Source: an uncultured Actinomycetes bacterium (GTDB lineage: Bacteria; Actinomycetota; Actinomycetes; Nanopelagicales; Nanopelagicaceae). From it: a stretch of 56,534 bases of DNA. The position numbers and the translations under genes were made by a program. Shown piece after piece: positions 25,407 through 34,750 of this stretch. The stretch's first letter is position 1, and every line of letters starts with the position of its first letter. Below the pieces are notes generated by a model. The model was given only the letters and a program-made list of their open reading frames with translations, searched no databases and had not been told where the DNA came from. The stretch spans positions 1-56,534 of the forward strand of contig CAIMVH010000160.1 of NCBI GenBank assembly GCA_903844855.1, written 5' to 3'.

Positions 25407-26249
25407 CTAGTCTGCCTTGGAAGTGGCAATGAGCAGGTCGTAAATATCGCGCTTGGGTATCCCATACTCCTGGGCCAACTCTGCGGTGGCTTCTCGTTTA
25501 CCCATCCCTAGTGAAATCAATCGCTGCGCCTGCGCAAGAATATGTTCGTTGGTCGGCCGCAATGCAGTGGGCGCGGGCGCAATTACTATGGTGATCTCAC
25601 CTAGGACCTCATGAGTACTTGCCCAGTGCGCTAACTCTGCGATGGTTCCGTGAATTGTTTCCTCATATGTCTTAGTCATCTCACGGCAAATAGCACCAAG
25701 ACGCTCCGCCCCCAGTACTTCCGCTGCGCCCGCCAAGGAAGATGGCAACCGTCTTGGGCTCTCGAAGAGCACCACCGTGCGAGCCTCGTGAGCGATGCCT
25801 TTGAAATAATCCCTTCGGGCGCCGTCTGTTCGCGGAATAAAACCGTCAAATATGAACCGCTCCATCGGCAATCCCGATTGCGCAAGAGCGGTGGTCACAG
25901 CGCTCGGCCCCGGCAACACGACCGGAGTAATTCCGCGTGCAATTGCTCCGCTTACGAGGGAGTATCCGGGATCGCTCACACCTGGCATACCTGCGTCCGT
26001 GATCATCAGGACATTGGATCCATTCAAAACTGCATCTAACATTTCTCGCACGCGAGCTTCCTCATTCGCCGCAAAGAATGAAATGACCTTCGCGTGTGTA
26101 GTAATACCGAGCGCCTTCATGAGGAACTTCGCTTTTCGAGTATCTTCTGCTGCGATCAGGTCAGCGTTTTCGAACACCGAAAGTAATCGAAGGGATGCGT
26201 CCTGCGCATTTCCGATCGGAGTTGCTGCGACCCAGAGGACACCATTCAT
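25407..26249 (-). CDS. rsmI: 16S rRNA (cytidine1402-2'-O)-methyltransferase
   Basis: It methylates C1402 in the ribosomal P site. The 280-residue SAM-dependent tetrapyrrole-methylase fold shows the N-terminal ATPIGNAQDASLR, ITDAGMPGVSDPGY near residue 85 and PGPSAVTTALAQSGLP near residue 112. It sits 10 bp before metG, and a protein O-mannosyltransferase gene lies divergently, the same neighbours as in M. tuberculosis. Confidence 0.95.
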   Translation of the reverse strand: MNGVLWVAATPIGNAQDASLRLLSVFENADLIAAEDTRKAKFLMKALGITTHAKVISFFAANEEARVREMLDAVLNGSNVLMITDAGMPGVSDPGYSLVSGAIARGITPVVLPGPSAVTTALAQSGLPMERFIFDGFIPRTDGARRDYFKGIAHEARTVVLFESPRRLPSSLAGAAEVLGAERLGAICREMTKTYEETIHGTIAELAHWASTHEVLGEITIVIAPAPTALRPTNEHILAQAQRLISLGMGKREATAELAQEYGIPKRDIYDLLIATSKAD

Positions 26250-26271
26250 ACGAGTACTTTCTCACGCCAGA

Positions 26272-26277
26272 TAGGGT
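26272..26277 (+). promoter_or_regulatory. -10 box of a leaderless pmt transcript
   Basis: TAGGGT is followed by 6 nt (TTCCCC) and the ATG at 26284. No ribosome site is present, so a leaderless start is likely. Confidence 0.45.
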
Positions 26278-26283
26278 TTCCCC

Positions 26284-27606
26284 ATGTTGGCCCAATACGC
26301 CCTGCTCGAGCGCCTTCATCGACGCTCGCTTCAATGGGGTCTCCAGGCCGGAATTCTGCTCCTAGGTGCCTACTTGCGCCTCGCTCATCTCGGCCGGCCG
26401 ACTACCTTCATCTTCGATGAGCTCTACTACGTCAAAGGGGCCCAGCAATTTCTGAAATATGGGATTGAGGCCGATGCGGGTAAAGGCATTTTTGTAGTTC
26501 ACCCGCCTCTCGGAAAATGGGTCATTGCGCTGGGAATTCAAATCTTTGGCGATACGCCATTTGGTTGGCGCATTGCCGTTGCGTTCTTAGGAATTCTTTC
26601 GATATTCCTTGTAGGTCGCATTGCCTACTGGCTCTTTCGGAGCGAGAGCGCGGCCACTATCGCAACATTGCTCTACGCCGTTGACGCCCTAGCATTCGTA
26701 CACAGTCGCACCTCGTTACTAGATTCGGTTTTAGTCTTCTGGTTCATCCTCGCGTTCTACCTCATGGTTCGACCTACAAAACACGTCGATCTGAATTACG
26801 CACTTGTATTCGCGGTACTCGGGCTTGCTACCGCAACAAAGTGGAGCGGTGGCTACTTTGTTGCTGCCTTTGTTGGTTGGATGTTGCTACGTTCTTTCCG
26901 CGAAGGAGCCACTCTTAAGTTAATTGCCACCAGAATCACCCTCCCCTTGATTTCGATTGCGGTATACATCCTTTCTTGGTGGGGATGGTTTACTTCCAAG
27001 ATTGGTTATGATCGATATTGGAGTAACTCAACATCACTCACAGGCACATTGAGAAGCTTTATTCACTATCACGTCGAAATAATTCACTTTCATGTGGGTC
27101 TCCACTCTCCGCATCCGTACATGGCAGAAGCCTGGACGTGGTTGTTTCTTAGACGACCTACGGCCTTCTACTACTCTTCGCCGAAATCACCAGTGGGCAC
27201 GTGTCAAACGGGCACATGTTCCGAAGCAATCTTGGCCATTGGCACACCCGTTCTCTGGTGGGGTGCAATCGCTGCACTTGTTTATGCGCTCTATAGACTT
27301 CTCATTAGGCAAGATGTGCGAGTAGCACCTCTACTACTAGCACTTGCAGCAGGAATGATTCCTTGGTTATTCGTAGGCCAGCGGACTATCTTCTTCTTCT
27401 ATGCGATCGCACTCTCACCTTGGTTAGTTTTGCTGGTGGTCTATGCCATCATGCGAAGCCAGCGATCTACGCTTGGACAAATTCTTTCTGCGCTTTTCGT
27501 CATTGCAGTCGTGGTGAATTTCATCTACTTCTTGCCCATTTTGGATGCGCAACCACTTCCATACGACGAGTGGCGCGCTCGTATGTGGTTCAGTCGTTGG
27601 ATTTAG
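26284..27606 (+). CDS. pmt: Protein O-mannosyltransferase (GT39)
   Basis: An integral membrane enzyme that transfers mannose from polyprenyl-phosphate mannose to Ser/Thr of exported proteins. The 440 residues have many membrane helices. The first extracytoplasmic loop has FIFDELYYVKGA near residue 42 with the catalytic acidic pair, and HPPLGKWVIALG follows near residue 75. It is shorter than M. tuberculosis Pmt (Rv1002c, about 520 aa). It is divergent from rsmI as in mycobacteria. Secreted Ser/Thr-rich proteins of the cell would be its substrates. Confidence 0.9.
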   Translation: MLAQYALLERLHRRSLQWGLQAGILLLGAYLRLAHLGRPTTFIFDELYYVKGAQQFLKYGIEADAGKGIFVVHPPLGKWVIALGIQIFGDTPFGWRIAVAFLGILSIFLVGRIAYWLFRSESAATIATLLYAVDALAFVHSRTSLLDSVLVFWFILAFYLMVRPTKHVDLNYALVFAVLGLATATKWSGGYFVAAFVGWMLLRSFREGATLKLIATRITLPLISIAVYILSWWGWFTSKIGYDRYWSNSTSLTGTLRSFIHYHVEIIHFHVGLHSPHPYMAEAWTWLFLRRPTAFYYSSPKSPVGTCQTGTCSEAILAIGTPVLWWGAIAALVYALYRLLIRQDVRVAPLLLALAAGMIPWLFVGQRTIFFFYAIALSPWLVLLVVYAIMRSQRSTLGQILSALFVIAVVVNFIYFLPILDAQPLPYDEWRARMWFSRWI

Positions 27607-27627
27607 TGCAGTAGTTGGATTCAAGAG

Positions 27628-27700
27628 TGGAGCTGAGGGGATTCGAACCCCTGACCCCCTCATTGCGAACGAGGTGCGCTACCAACTGCGCTACAGCCCC
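27628..27700 (-). tRNA. tRNA-Ala (anticodon CGC)
   Basis: The minus strand folds as a 73-nt tRNA. The acceptor is GGGGCTG/CAGCTCC with one G-U pair and discriminator A. The D-arm is GCGCAGTTGGTAGCGC. The anticodon stem CCTCG/TGAGG with loop TTCGCAA gives CGC. The T-arm is GGGG-TTCGAAT-CCCC. CCA is not encoded. Confidence 0.95.
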
Positions 27701-27741
27701 TTGGTGGGACCTAGGTTAGCAGGGGCCAAGGAGAGCGGGAA

Positions 27742-28500
27742 TTACTCTCCTACAACGCGCGCTTCGCGCAGAGTTTCAGTTGCCTCTTCGGCTGCTACCT
27801 GATCAAAGACTTGATCACGACCAGGAGAAATAGCAGCTAATAGGGCCTCTTCGTTCGCTTTCTGTGCAGCAGACCAGGCGCCTGGTTTTGTGAGATCAAT
27901 AGTTCGTATGGGCCGCACTGCTTTAGGTGCGTTGACATACATGGGAACTGGTACTGCTACTGGATTCCAAGAATCATTAGCGGGTGAATCCACCCGAATC
28001 GCGGGCCGGGATACAACATGCACGGTGGTTGATTCGGCAGCCGATGTCACTTGCGCTGTTTGGAATGAACGTTGGAAGGCTACTTGTGCAGGTTCGATCT
28101 TTACCTTTTCCCGCCGACTTTCCGCACGACGCACTTGAAGATGAACAACTTCAGCACGTCGAACCGTCACGAAGAAATATCCCGCTCCGAGAAGTGGAAA
28201 GAGTGGAAGGACGAGAGAGGTTGCACCTGTAATCCCAGAAATGAGGGTTGCAAGGAATGAACCCAGCAAGATCGCGTATGTACTCTTTCGCCGGCGAATC
28301 ATCATCGCGCGCGTCTCCGCTCTCTCAACGTCAGTCAGGGGAATTTCCGCGATGGTGCCACGCGAAACTACCCGCATCGCACTGCGATATCTCTCTACAG
28401 AACGGGATTCGCTCGCCTGATCGTGTCGACGTAGCCAGGCAGGAACGAAATAGGCGATCCACAGCACGACGACGATTGCGTAGATCAGACCGGAACCCAT
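27742..28500 (-). CDS. Membrane protein of unknown function, Rv0996-like
   Basis: About 252 residues. An N-terminal helix (LIYAIVVVLWIAYFVPAWL) is followed by RRHDQASESRSVERYRSAM, two central membrane helices near residues 95-140 and a long basic-to-acidic cytoplasmic tail. The layout and position beside rimJ, moaB, moeA and galU match the mycobacterial gene Rv0996 and its actinobacterial relatives, whose role is unknown. The second ATG (28500) is preferred because homologues begin close to the first helix. Confidence 0.8.
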   Translation of the reverse strand: MGSGLIYAIVVVLWIAYFVPAWLRRHDQASESRSVERYRSAMRVVSRGTIAEIPLTDVERAETRAMMIRRRKSTYAILLGSFLATLISGITGATSLVLPLFPLLGAGYFFVTVRRAEVVHLQVRRAESRREKVKIEPAQVAFQRSFQTAQVTSAAESTTVHVVSRPAIRVDSPANDSWNPVAVPVPMYVNAPKAVRPIRTIDLTKPGAWSAAQKANEEALLAAISPGRDQVFDQVAAEEATETLREARVVGE

Positions 28501-28567
28501 GATCATTCAAGGTAAACCTTAGGGTGTGGAAAAGCGTGGATTGCGCCCGGTGTGTCGGATTTGTGCC

Positions 28568-29128
28568 TTATCTTTCATCCGCTGGATTGAATCTCACAAA
28601 AGTGAGATGGTCTCGCCATCCGCCATCGATATGGATATAGGAATTTCGACTTCCCTCGAAATGAAAGCCCGCTTTTGTCGCCACTCTTTGTGACGCCAAG
28701 TTCTCTGGTCGCATACTGATCTCGATGCGGTGCAGTTGGAGTACCGAAAAACAATGGTCGGTCAAAATTTGCACAGCCCTGGTCGCTAACCCTTGCCCAG
28801 CGAATGATTCATCGACCCAATAGCCGATGTGTGCACTGCGCATTGCGCCAAATGTGATCCCACCAAGAGTCACTTGACCCATTAATTCACCTTGAAACTC
28901 TATGGCAAAGGGCAACATGGCTGTACTTCGTGCCCGCCCGTTGAGATGTCGCAAAAGGGCAGCGTATGAATTAATTTGGGGTTCTTTCGCGTTCTGCGGC
29001 AGGGTCGCCTCCCATGGCGCTAACCACGAATCATTAGTCTCGCGTAGTGCAATCCATTTCTTCTTATCTCTACGCGTGAGGGGACGAAGTGTTAAATCGC
29101 CATCATTGAGGCGATAGGGCCACTTCAG
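28568..29128 (-). CDS. rimJ: GNAT acetyltransferase, RimJ-like, with a probable CTG start
   Basis: RimJ-type enzymes acetylate protein N-termini. The acetyl-CoA loop is VDESFAGQGLATRAVQ, followed by LHRIEISMRPENLASQRV and AGFHFEG. The frame stays coding well upstream of the first usual start (TTG 28954), giving a normal RimJ N-terminus: WPYRLNDGDLTLRPLTRRD, then NDSWLAPWEATLP. No ATG, GTG or TTG exists in this frame between the stop at 29185-29183 and 28954. A CTG at 29128 overlaps the moaB stop (CTGA), with GGTGGAG close upstream, and gives 186 residues. A start-codon change or a sequence error are the alternatives. Confidence 0.8.
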   Translation of the reverse strand: MKWPYRLNDGDLTLRPLTRRDKKKWIALRETNDSWLAPWEATLPQNAKEPQINSYAALLRHLNGRARSTAMLPFAIEFQGELMGQVTLGGITFGAMRSAHIGYWVDESFAGQGLATRAVQILTDHCFSVLQLHRIEISMRPENLASQRVATKAGFHFEGSRNSYIHIDGGWRDHLTFVRFNPADER

Positions 29129-29595
29129 TGGTCTCCACCCTTCATCTGATCGATGGCGTGGCGCACAATGGGTGAAAGCACCCTAATGGCATCCCTGGCC
29201 GCTCCCTGAGAACCAGCAACATTAATGACGAGCGTATTCTTCGCGATCCCTGCGATTGCTCTTGATAGTGCAGCCGTGGGAATCCCTTGATTAAAGCCGT
29301 CGATTCTGAGTGCTTCGGCAATTCCTGGAAGCGCTCGCTCGATGAAGCGCTCAGTAATTTCTGGCGTGAGATCTCTTGGCGTCAGTCCGGTGCCACCGCT
29401 GGTAATAATCAGCTCCACACCCAGATCTATCGCATACGAGAGCGCCTTGGCAACCGGTTCACCATCGTCAACAACTTTAAGTTCCACAGTAAAACCCAAA
29501 TCACGTAATCCCTGAGCGAGAATTGGACCGCTGGTATCTTCGTAAATGCCCTGTGAAGCGCGGCGCGATGCCACGAGCACAAGTGCGCTACTCAC
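29125..29595 (-). CDS. moaB: MoaB/MogA-type molybdopterin adenylyltransferase
   Basis: It adenylates molybdopterin before molybdenum insertion. About 156 residues have ASQGIYEDTSGPILAQ near the start, IITSGGTGLTPRDLTPE near residue 65 and INVAGSQGAARDA near the end. The GTG at 29595 overlaps the moaC stop by 8 bp and has GGAGAG upstream; an ATG 48 bp earlier is possible but adds an unmatched segment. It sits between moaC and rimJ. Confidence 0.92.
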   Translation of the reverse strand: MSSALVLVASRRASQGIYEDTSGPILAQGLRDLGFTVELKVVDDGEPVAKALSYAIDLGVELIITSGGTGLTPRDLTPEITERFIERALPGIAEALRIDGFNQGIPTAALSRAIAGIAKNTLVINVAGSQGAARDAIRVLSPIVRHAIDQMKGGDH

Positions 29596-30061
29596 GATTC
29601 CACTCTCCGCTTTTGCCACCACTCTTATGAGTAACGCGCACATCGGTGATGTGTGCTCCGCGGTCTTTTCCCTTGATCATGTCAATCAAGGCAAGACCGG
29701 CAACGGCCACAGATGTAAGCGCCTCCATCTCAACGCCAGTTCGATCCGCCGTTCGCACTTCAGCCTTAATCGAAACTCCTTTTTCCATAATTTCTAACTC
29801 GATATCTACGGCATGAATGGCAATGGGATGGCAGAGCGGAATGAGATCCGGCGTGCGCTTGGCCGCTTGAATTCCGGCGAGCCTAGCGACTGCAAGTGCA
29901 TCGCCTTTGGGAAGATCACCGCGACGTAACAGAGCGATGACGTCAGCAGAAATTGCCACAAAACCTTCAGCTCTCGCTACACGCACCGTTACCGCTTTGG
30001 CGGAGACATCCACCATGCGCGCTTCGCCTTTGTCATTGAGGTGCGAACTGATTTCAGACAT
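29588..30061 (-). CDS. moaC: Cyclic pyranopterin monophosphate synthase MoaC
   Basis: It catalyses the second step of molybdenum cofactor synthesis. The 157 residues have MVDVSAKAVTVRVARAEG, LIPLCHPIAIH near residue 72, DRTGVEMEALTSVAVAGLAL near residue 105, and KSGGKSG at the end. All expected active-site segments are present. Its ATG directly follows the moeA stop (TAAATG). Confidence 0.95.
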   Translation of the reverse strand: MSEISSHLNDKGEARMVDVSAKAVTVRVARAEGFVAISADVIALLRRGDLPKGDALAVARLAGIQAAKRTPDLIPLCHPIAIHAVDIELEIMEKGVSIKAEVRTADRTGVEMEALTSVAVAGLALIDMIKGKDRGAHITDVRVTHKSGGKSGEWNRE

Positions 30062-31276
30062 TTAACTCCTTCCCAGCAACATCACTTGTACTTGCGAACC
30101 AGCCGCGATGTTTTCAATATCCTCATTCACAATGATGAGTGCATTTGCTTGAGAAAGTCCGCCAAGCATGTGCGAGCCTTGACCAGATACCGGGGAAACA
30201 AAGTAACTTCCCTTATCAAAAGAGGCCTTACCTCGCAGAAAAGAGCGCTTCCCAAGTGGCGACTTCACAGGCTCAACCACGGTGGCTTCTACAATGGGAC
30301 GGTCAAGATCTTGGACCCCAAGTAGCGCCTTAATCATTGGTCGCACGAATAGTTCAAATGAGACGTAAGCACTCACCGGATTACCCGGCAACGTAATGAT
30401 GGGAGTGGAGTCCGGTCCCACAAGTCCATATCCTTGTGGCATACCTGGCTGCATCGCGACTGACTCGAAAGTTACCGAACCTAGCTTTGCTAATACATTC
30501 TTCACGGTGTCATATACGCCTTGGCTCACTCCGCCGCTGGTGACGATGAGATCAGCGCGCACAAGTTGGTCTTCAAGTACTTGCATAAACTTCTCTTCAT
30601 CATCGGGCACTGCGCCTACTCGATAGGCAATTGCCCCTGCTTCACGCGCGGCGGTTGTGAGCAACCACGAGTTCGCATCATAAATCTGTCCATGCCCAAG
30701 TGCGAGCCCTGGTTCGACTAATTCATCCCCAGTAGAAATGAGTACTACGCGCGGATGTGGTCGAGTGATGAGTGAGTCAATTCCAATAGCTGCAGCGGCA
30801 CCAATATGTGTGGCATTTAGTTGAGTACCGGCCGTGAGAATGAGATCGCCCACGTTAATATCGCTACCCATCTTGCGAATATGTGCGCCATACGCTGGCG
30901 ACTTATCGAAGAGAATTGCACCGGCTTCTTCGCGCGACCACTCGACCGGAATAACTGCGTCGCATCCTTCCGGTATCGGCGCACCGGTCATTATTCGCAA
31001 CACCTTACCGAGAGGTAATACCGCCGTTTCACTGTTGCCAGCCGCCACCTCACCGGCCAACTCCATCGGGCGATCAGGAAATATTTCGGCAGCCCGTACC
31101 GCAAAACCATCCATTGCCGAGTTGTCCCAAGGGGGCAGAGCAACTGATGAGCGGATATCGACCGCCAGGGTAGTGCCATGAGATTCCAAAAGTGGCATGG
31201 CAAATGGTTCAAGCGGCTTCGCAAGCGCCAAAATATCTTGAAGGTGTTGGTCCACACTCTTTAATGGTTGCGACAT
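30062..31276 (-). CDS. moeA: Molybdopterin molybdenumtransferase MoeA
   Basis: It inserts molybdate into adenylated molybdopterin. The 404 residues have PPWDNSAMDGFAVRA near residue 50, TGAPIPEGCDAVIPVE near residue 93, TSGGVSQGVYDTVKNVL near residue 245 and LPGNPVSAYVSFELFVRP near residue 297. It lies directly between galU and moaC with TAAATG junctions on both sides. The cofactor would serve the CO dehydrogenase and the sulfite-oxidase-fold enzyme elsewhere in the window. Confidence 0.95.
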   Translation of the reverse strand: MSQPLKSVDQHLQDILALAKPLEPFAMPLLESHGTTLAVDIRSSVALPPWDNSAMDGFAVRAAEIFPDRPMELAGEVAAGNSETAVLPLGKVLRIMTGAPIPEGCDAVIPVEWSREEAGAILFDKSPAYGAHIRKMGSDINVGDLILTAGTQLNATHIGAAAAIGIDSLITRPHPRVVLISTGDELVEPGLALGHGQIYDANSWLLTTAAREAGAIAYRVGAVPDDEEKFMQVLEDQLVRADLIVTSGGVSQGVYDTVKNVLAKLGSVTFESVAMQPGMPQGYGLVGPDSTPIITLPGNPVSAYVSFELFVRPMIKALLGVQDLDRPIVEATVVEPVKSPLGKRSFLRGKASFDKGSYFVSPVSGQGSHMLGGLSQANALIIVNEDIENIAAGSQVQVMLLGRS

Positions 31277-32170
31277 TTACTTGCTGACCGCGTTCCCGGA
31301 GATGTATTTCTTTAGCCATTCAGTAAATTCGGGCCCTAAGTCGCTCTGTTCACACGCCATCCGAACAACAGATTGTAAATAGCTCAGCTTTTCGCCCGTG
31401 TCATAGCGACGTCCGCGGAAAATTACTCCGTGAACTGGACCACCATTATCTGCACGCTTCGCCAAGACTTGAATCGCATCGGTGAGTTGAACTTCGCCAC
31501 CACGACCTGGTTTTGTATTTCGCAAAGCCTCAAATATTTCTGGGGCAAGAAGGTAGCGACCAAGAACTGCAAAATTACTGGGAGCCTCTTGGGCGCTGGG
31601 CTTCTCTACCAAATCAATGACACGCACTACATCGGCGTCATCGGTGTGCGAAATAGCGGCCGCACCGTAACGCGAAATTTCTGAATTGGGCACTTCCATG
31701 AGGGCTATCACAGAACCGCCAAAACGTTCATGCACTTCAATCATCCGCGGAAGTATTGGGTCACGGCTATCAATCAAGTCATCTCCAAGGAGCACTGCAA
31801 AAGCTTCGTTCCCTACGTGGTCAGCAGCAGTCAGCACCGCATCACCCAAACCGCGTGGATCGCCTTGGCGGACATAATGCATATTTGCAAGTTCGCTCGA
31901 GTGGCGAATTGCCGCCAACAAATCTTGGCGACCGCTCTTCTCTAGGAGATCTTCAAGTTCAGCATTCTTATCGAAGTGATCCTCGAGAGCACGCTTATTC
32001 CGCCCCGTGACCATGAGAACGTCCCGCAAGCCCGCAGCAACTGCCTCTTCGACGACGTATTGAATGGCTGGCTTATCCACCACTGGCAACATCTCTTTAG
32101 GGGTGGCTTTGGTCGCCGGGAGGAAGCGCGTGCCCAGGCCCGCGGCCGGAATTACCGCCTTAGAAATCAT
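31277..32170 (-). CDS. galU: UTP-glucose-1-phosphate uridylyltransferase
   Basis: It makes UDP-glucose for glycolipids and polysaccharides. The 297 residues begin with AVIPAAGLGTRFLPATKATP and PKEMLPVVDKPAIQYVVEEA, then show GDDLIDSRDP near residue 130 and RYDTGEKLSYLQ near residue 260. A TAGAGT box lies 6 nt before the ATG, suggesting a leaderless transcript. It heads galU-moeA-moaC-moaB-rimJ. Confidence 0.95.
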   Translation of the reverse strand: MISKAVIPAAGLGTRFLPATKATPKEMLPVVDKPAIQYVVEEAVAAGLRDVLMVTGRNKRALEDHFDKNAELEDLLEKSGRQDLLAAIRHSSELANMHYVRQGDPRGLGDAVLTAADHVGNEAFAVLLGDDLIDSRDPILPRMIEVHERFGGSVIALMEVPNSEISRYGAAAISHTDDADVVRVIDLVEKPSAQEAPSNFAVLGRYLLAPEIFEALRNTKPGRGGEVQLTDAIQVLAKRADNGGPVHGVIFRGRRYDTGEKLSYLQSVVRMACEQSDLGPEFTEWLKKYISGNAVSK

Positions 32171-32176
32171 GTGATT

Positions 32177-32182
32177 ACTCTA
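32177..32182 (-). promoter_or_regulatory. -10 box of a leaderless galU operon transcript
   Basis: TAGAGT on the minus strand is followed by 6 nt (AATCAC) and the galU ATG. The layout equals that of marR and rpfB. Confidence 0.45.
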
Positions 32183-32207
32183 GTACCTCACCGACGAAGG
32201 GGACCGA

Positions 32208-32780
32208 GTGGCAACTCATTTCAGCCCGCGAAAGACGAGCAAGCAAGAAGCTCGCACGCGCGCTCGCGAAGTGCGCGCCGGTTTGCCCATATTGGAATCC
32301 CGCCCGGCTGCGCTATTGCTCTCCGCCCCCGAGGTCAAGAGTGCAATAACAATCGCTGCCTACTGGTCACTCCCACACGAACCAGATACGCATGAGCTCT
32401 TGAATTTTCTCCGCGGTGAGGTGCGCATTCTCTTACCCATTGTTCTTGCCGATTGGAATCTTGATTGGGCAGAGTGGAATGGCGAAGAACTCGTTTCGAA
32501 GAAGGGCCTCTGGGAACCCAGCGGACCTCGCCTTGGCATTGCAGCGATAAGCGAGGCAAACGTGATCATCACTCCAGGACTCGGTGGAGATGCACGCGGC
32601 GCCCGACTAGGTCAGGGTGGTGGATGTTATGACCGTGCCTTCAAACTTGCGGGTATCACGCCTTGGCGCGTGATGCTGCTTCATGATGAAGAATTCTCAA
32701 CAACAAATCTCTTCGAAGATGAGCATGACGAGCGCGTCAATGCCATCGCGACACCCACTCGACTTATTCGTATTCCTTAA
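32208..32780 (+). CDS. 5-formyltetrahydrofolate cyclo-ligase
   Basis: It converts 5-formyl-THF to 5,10-methenyl-THF with ATP. The 190 residues have KQEARTRAREVRAGL near the start, IAAYWSLPHEPDT near residue 48 and the C-terminal phosphate loop GARLGQGGGCYDRAF near residue 133, where the usual GYYDR is GCYDR. Translation begins at GTG 32208 with AGGGGA upstream. It diverges from galU, as in mycobacteria, and its 3' end overlaps the converging CopD/CtaG gene by 17 bp. Confidence 0.92.
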   Translation: MATHFSPRKTSKQEARTRAREVRAGLPILESRPAALLLSAPEVKSAITIAAYWSLPHEPDTHELLNFLRGEVRILLPIVLADWNLDWAEWNGEELVSKKGLWEPSGPRLGIAAISEANVIITPGLGGDARGARLGQGGGCYDRAFKLAGITPWRVMLLHDEEFSTTNLFEDEHDERVNAIATPTRLIRIP

Positions 32781-34749
32781 GCTGCGCATCCCGCTTAGCT
32801 AGCTTTGCAAGATATGCGTTATAGCGCGTGTGCTCATCTTCACTTCCTGATACTTCGGCGCGATCAGCCGCACGATCAATTCGTTTTGATTCGCGAGAAT
32901 CGTCTTTCACCCACTGGATAAATGTTGCGATCAGAGCGACGATAATGGGAATCTCTCCCATCGCCCAACCAATTGATCCACCTAAGTGTTGATCAGCAAG
33001 TAAATCGAGCGCCCATGGCCTTTCCAAACTTCCAAAGTATCCGCTATCGAGTAATGAATTCGTTGACATGAGAGCTACTGAGAAGAAAGCATGGAGGCTC
33101 ATGGCTATCAGGATTAGTGTTACGCGGACAATATGAGGAACTTTACGTGGCGCCGGATCTACACCCACCACTATGTAGAAAAAGAGAATACCGACTGCTA
33201 AAAAGTGAAACTCCATGATCCAATGGCCAATATGGGAGGTCATGAGATCACCAAAGATTCTGGTGAAGTAGAGCACAAAGAGTGATCCATCAAAGAGTAT
33301 GAGAGCCACCACAGGATTGGTATAGAACGCCGTTACTCGTGAATGCAGTACCGCCATGACGATCCCGCGAACTCCTCGCTCATGCTGATGAGAGGGCAAT
33401 GCACGTAAAGCCAAAGTCATGGGGGCACTTAAGACAATTCCAATCGGCACCAACGTCGCTAGTACCATGTGCGAGATCATGTGATACGCGAAAGAAAACC
33501 TGCCGTAGAGACCGAGACCGCCACTAGTAGCAAAGTCCAACAAAGCTATAGATACTGCAAAAGAGATCGTGCGCCCTACCGGCCACTTATCTCCTCGCTT
33601 GACGAGCGTGCGCACACCTATGACGTAAAGAGCAACCGCCACAACAAGGAAGGCAAGCACGAGTGCATCGGGCTGATAACTCAGCAGCACTCGCGAGAGG
33701 GTCGGAGCTGCGGGTAAGGGAACACCTGTAACGGCTTCTGCCTGCGAAATGGATCCAGAGTTTGTTCTGGTGGGTGTGGGCGTATGCGCCAGCGCGACTG
33801 CGATGCCTACGGTCGCACTCATTACAAGAAATTCGACGAGGGAGAGCCGCAAGAACATTTTTTTCGGTGACTCATTCCACTTCTTTACAACTCTTTCGCG
33901 TTGTAAATAGCCAATTCGAATCAACACGAAGAAAGCTAGCGCTTTTGCGATGAGTAGCCCACCGTACCCAGTTAACAGACCAGAGAAATTACCTACTCGG
34001 ATCCAGCCATTGAGTACGCCACTGACTCCCACTCCTATGGCGCACCAGAGAGCTAGCCCGCTGAAGCGATGGATCGCATCGTTGCTGATCTCCGAAGTGC
34101 GCGCCACTAACCAAAGAGCCAGTAACCCAGCAATCCAGATGACTAGCGAAACCACATGGATGAGGATCGTTCCTATTGCCAACATATGGTTCCCGGCGCC
34201 GGCAGCGTGGGCGTTGAGCAGTGGTGGCACAAAGAGCAGTAGTGAAAGTAGGAGTAATCCAAACGCTCCTCGTTGCCTCCGAGTGACGAGCGAAAAGACC
34301 AAGAGGGCGGAAGCAATTCCCAATTGCCATCTAATACCGGTGCCTTGGGAAGTTTGGGTGAGGTAGGACTGTAGTGAATACCAATCGAGCGCGGAAGAAA
34401 GTGGAATTCCAACTTCGTATGAAAAGCGCACAACTATTGAAAAAATTGTGAACGCAAACCAAGTAATAAAGAGGGCGGGGAGTAATCGAAAAACATTGAG
34501 AGCTTTTTGCGACAACGCACCTTTCTCATCTTGAAAGTAGAGTGCTCCAGATAGTGAAATTGCAACTAAGAGAATTTGAATAACCAGTAACACAAAACTG
34601 AGCATTGGTACGAGCCAACCAACGACTGCTCCTGCATCTGGTAATCCTGGTGTGCTCGCGGCTGGCGCACCGCCACCCAACACGAGTGCAAATGCGAGCG
34701 CCACAAAACCCAAGGCGCCGACAGGAAGTAATTTGTTAAGAGCAAACAT
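32764..34749 (-). CDS. CopD-CtaG fusion membrane protein (copper/cytochrome oxidase assembly)
   Basis: A 661-residue polytopic membrane protein. The N-terminal half has the CopD arrangement of helices, including IGTILIHVVSLVIWIAGLLAL. The C-terminal half is a caa3_CtaG domain, with YHMISHMVLATLVPIGIVLS near residue 425 and IGHWIMEFHFLAVGILFFY near residue 510. It ends in a charged cytoplasmic tail. CtaG/CopD fusions are common in Actinobacteria and are thought to supply copper to cytochrome oxidase. It follows a CopC-like gene by one base. Confidence 0.88.
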   Translation of the reverse strand: MFALNKLLPVGALGFVALAFALVLGGGAPAASTPGLPDAGAVVGWLVPMLSFVLLVIQILLVAISLSGALYFQDEKGALSQKALNVFRLLPALFITWFAFTIFSIVVRFSYEVGIPLSSALDWYSLQSYLTQTSQGTGIRWQLGIASALLVFSLVTRRQRGAFGLLLLSLLLFVPPLLNAHAAGAGNHMLAIGTILIHVVSLVIWIAGLLALWLVARTSEISNDAIHRFSGLALWCAIGVGVSGVLNGWIRVGNFSGLLTGYGGLLIAKALAFFVLIRIGYLQRERVVKKWNESPKKMFLRLSLVEFLVMSATVGIAVALAHTPTPTRTNSGSISQAEAVTGVPLPAAPTLSRVLLSYQPDALVLAFLVVAVALYVIGVRTLVKRGDKWPVGRTISFAVSIALLDFATSGGLGLYGRFSFAYHMISHMVLATLVPIGIVLSAPMTLALRALPSHQHERGVRGIVMAVLHSRVTAFYTNPVVALILFDGSLFVLYFTRIFGDLMTSHIGHWIMEFHFLAVGILFFYIVVGVDPAPRKVPHIVRVTLILIAMSLHAFFSVALMSTNSLLDSGYFGSLERPWALDLLADQHLGGSIGWAMGEIPIIVALIATFIQWVKDDSRESKRIDRAADRAEVSGSEDEHTRYNAYLAKLAKRDAQLKEYE

Positions 34750-34750
34750 T

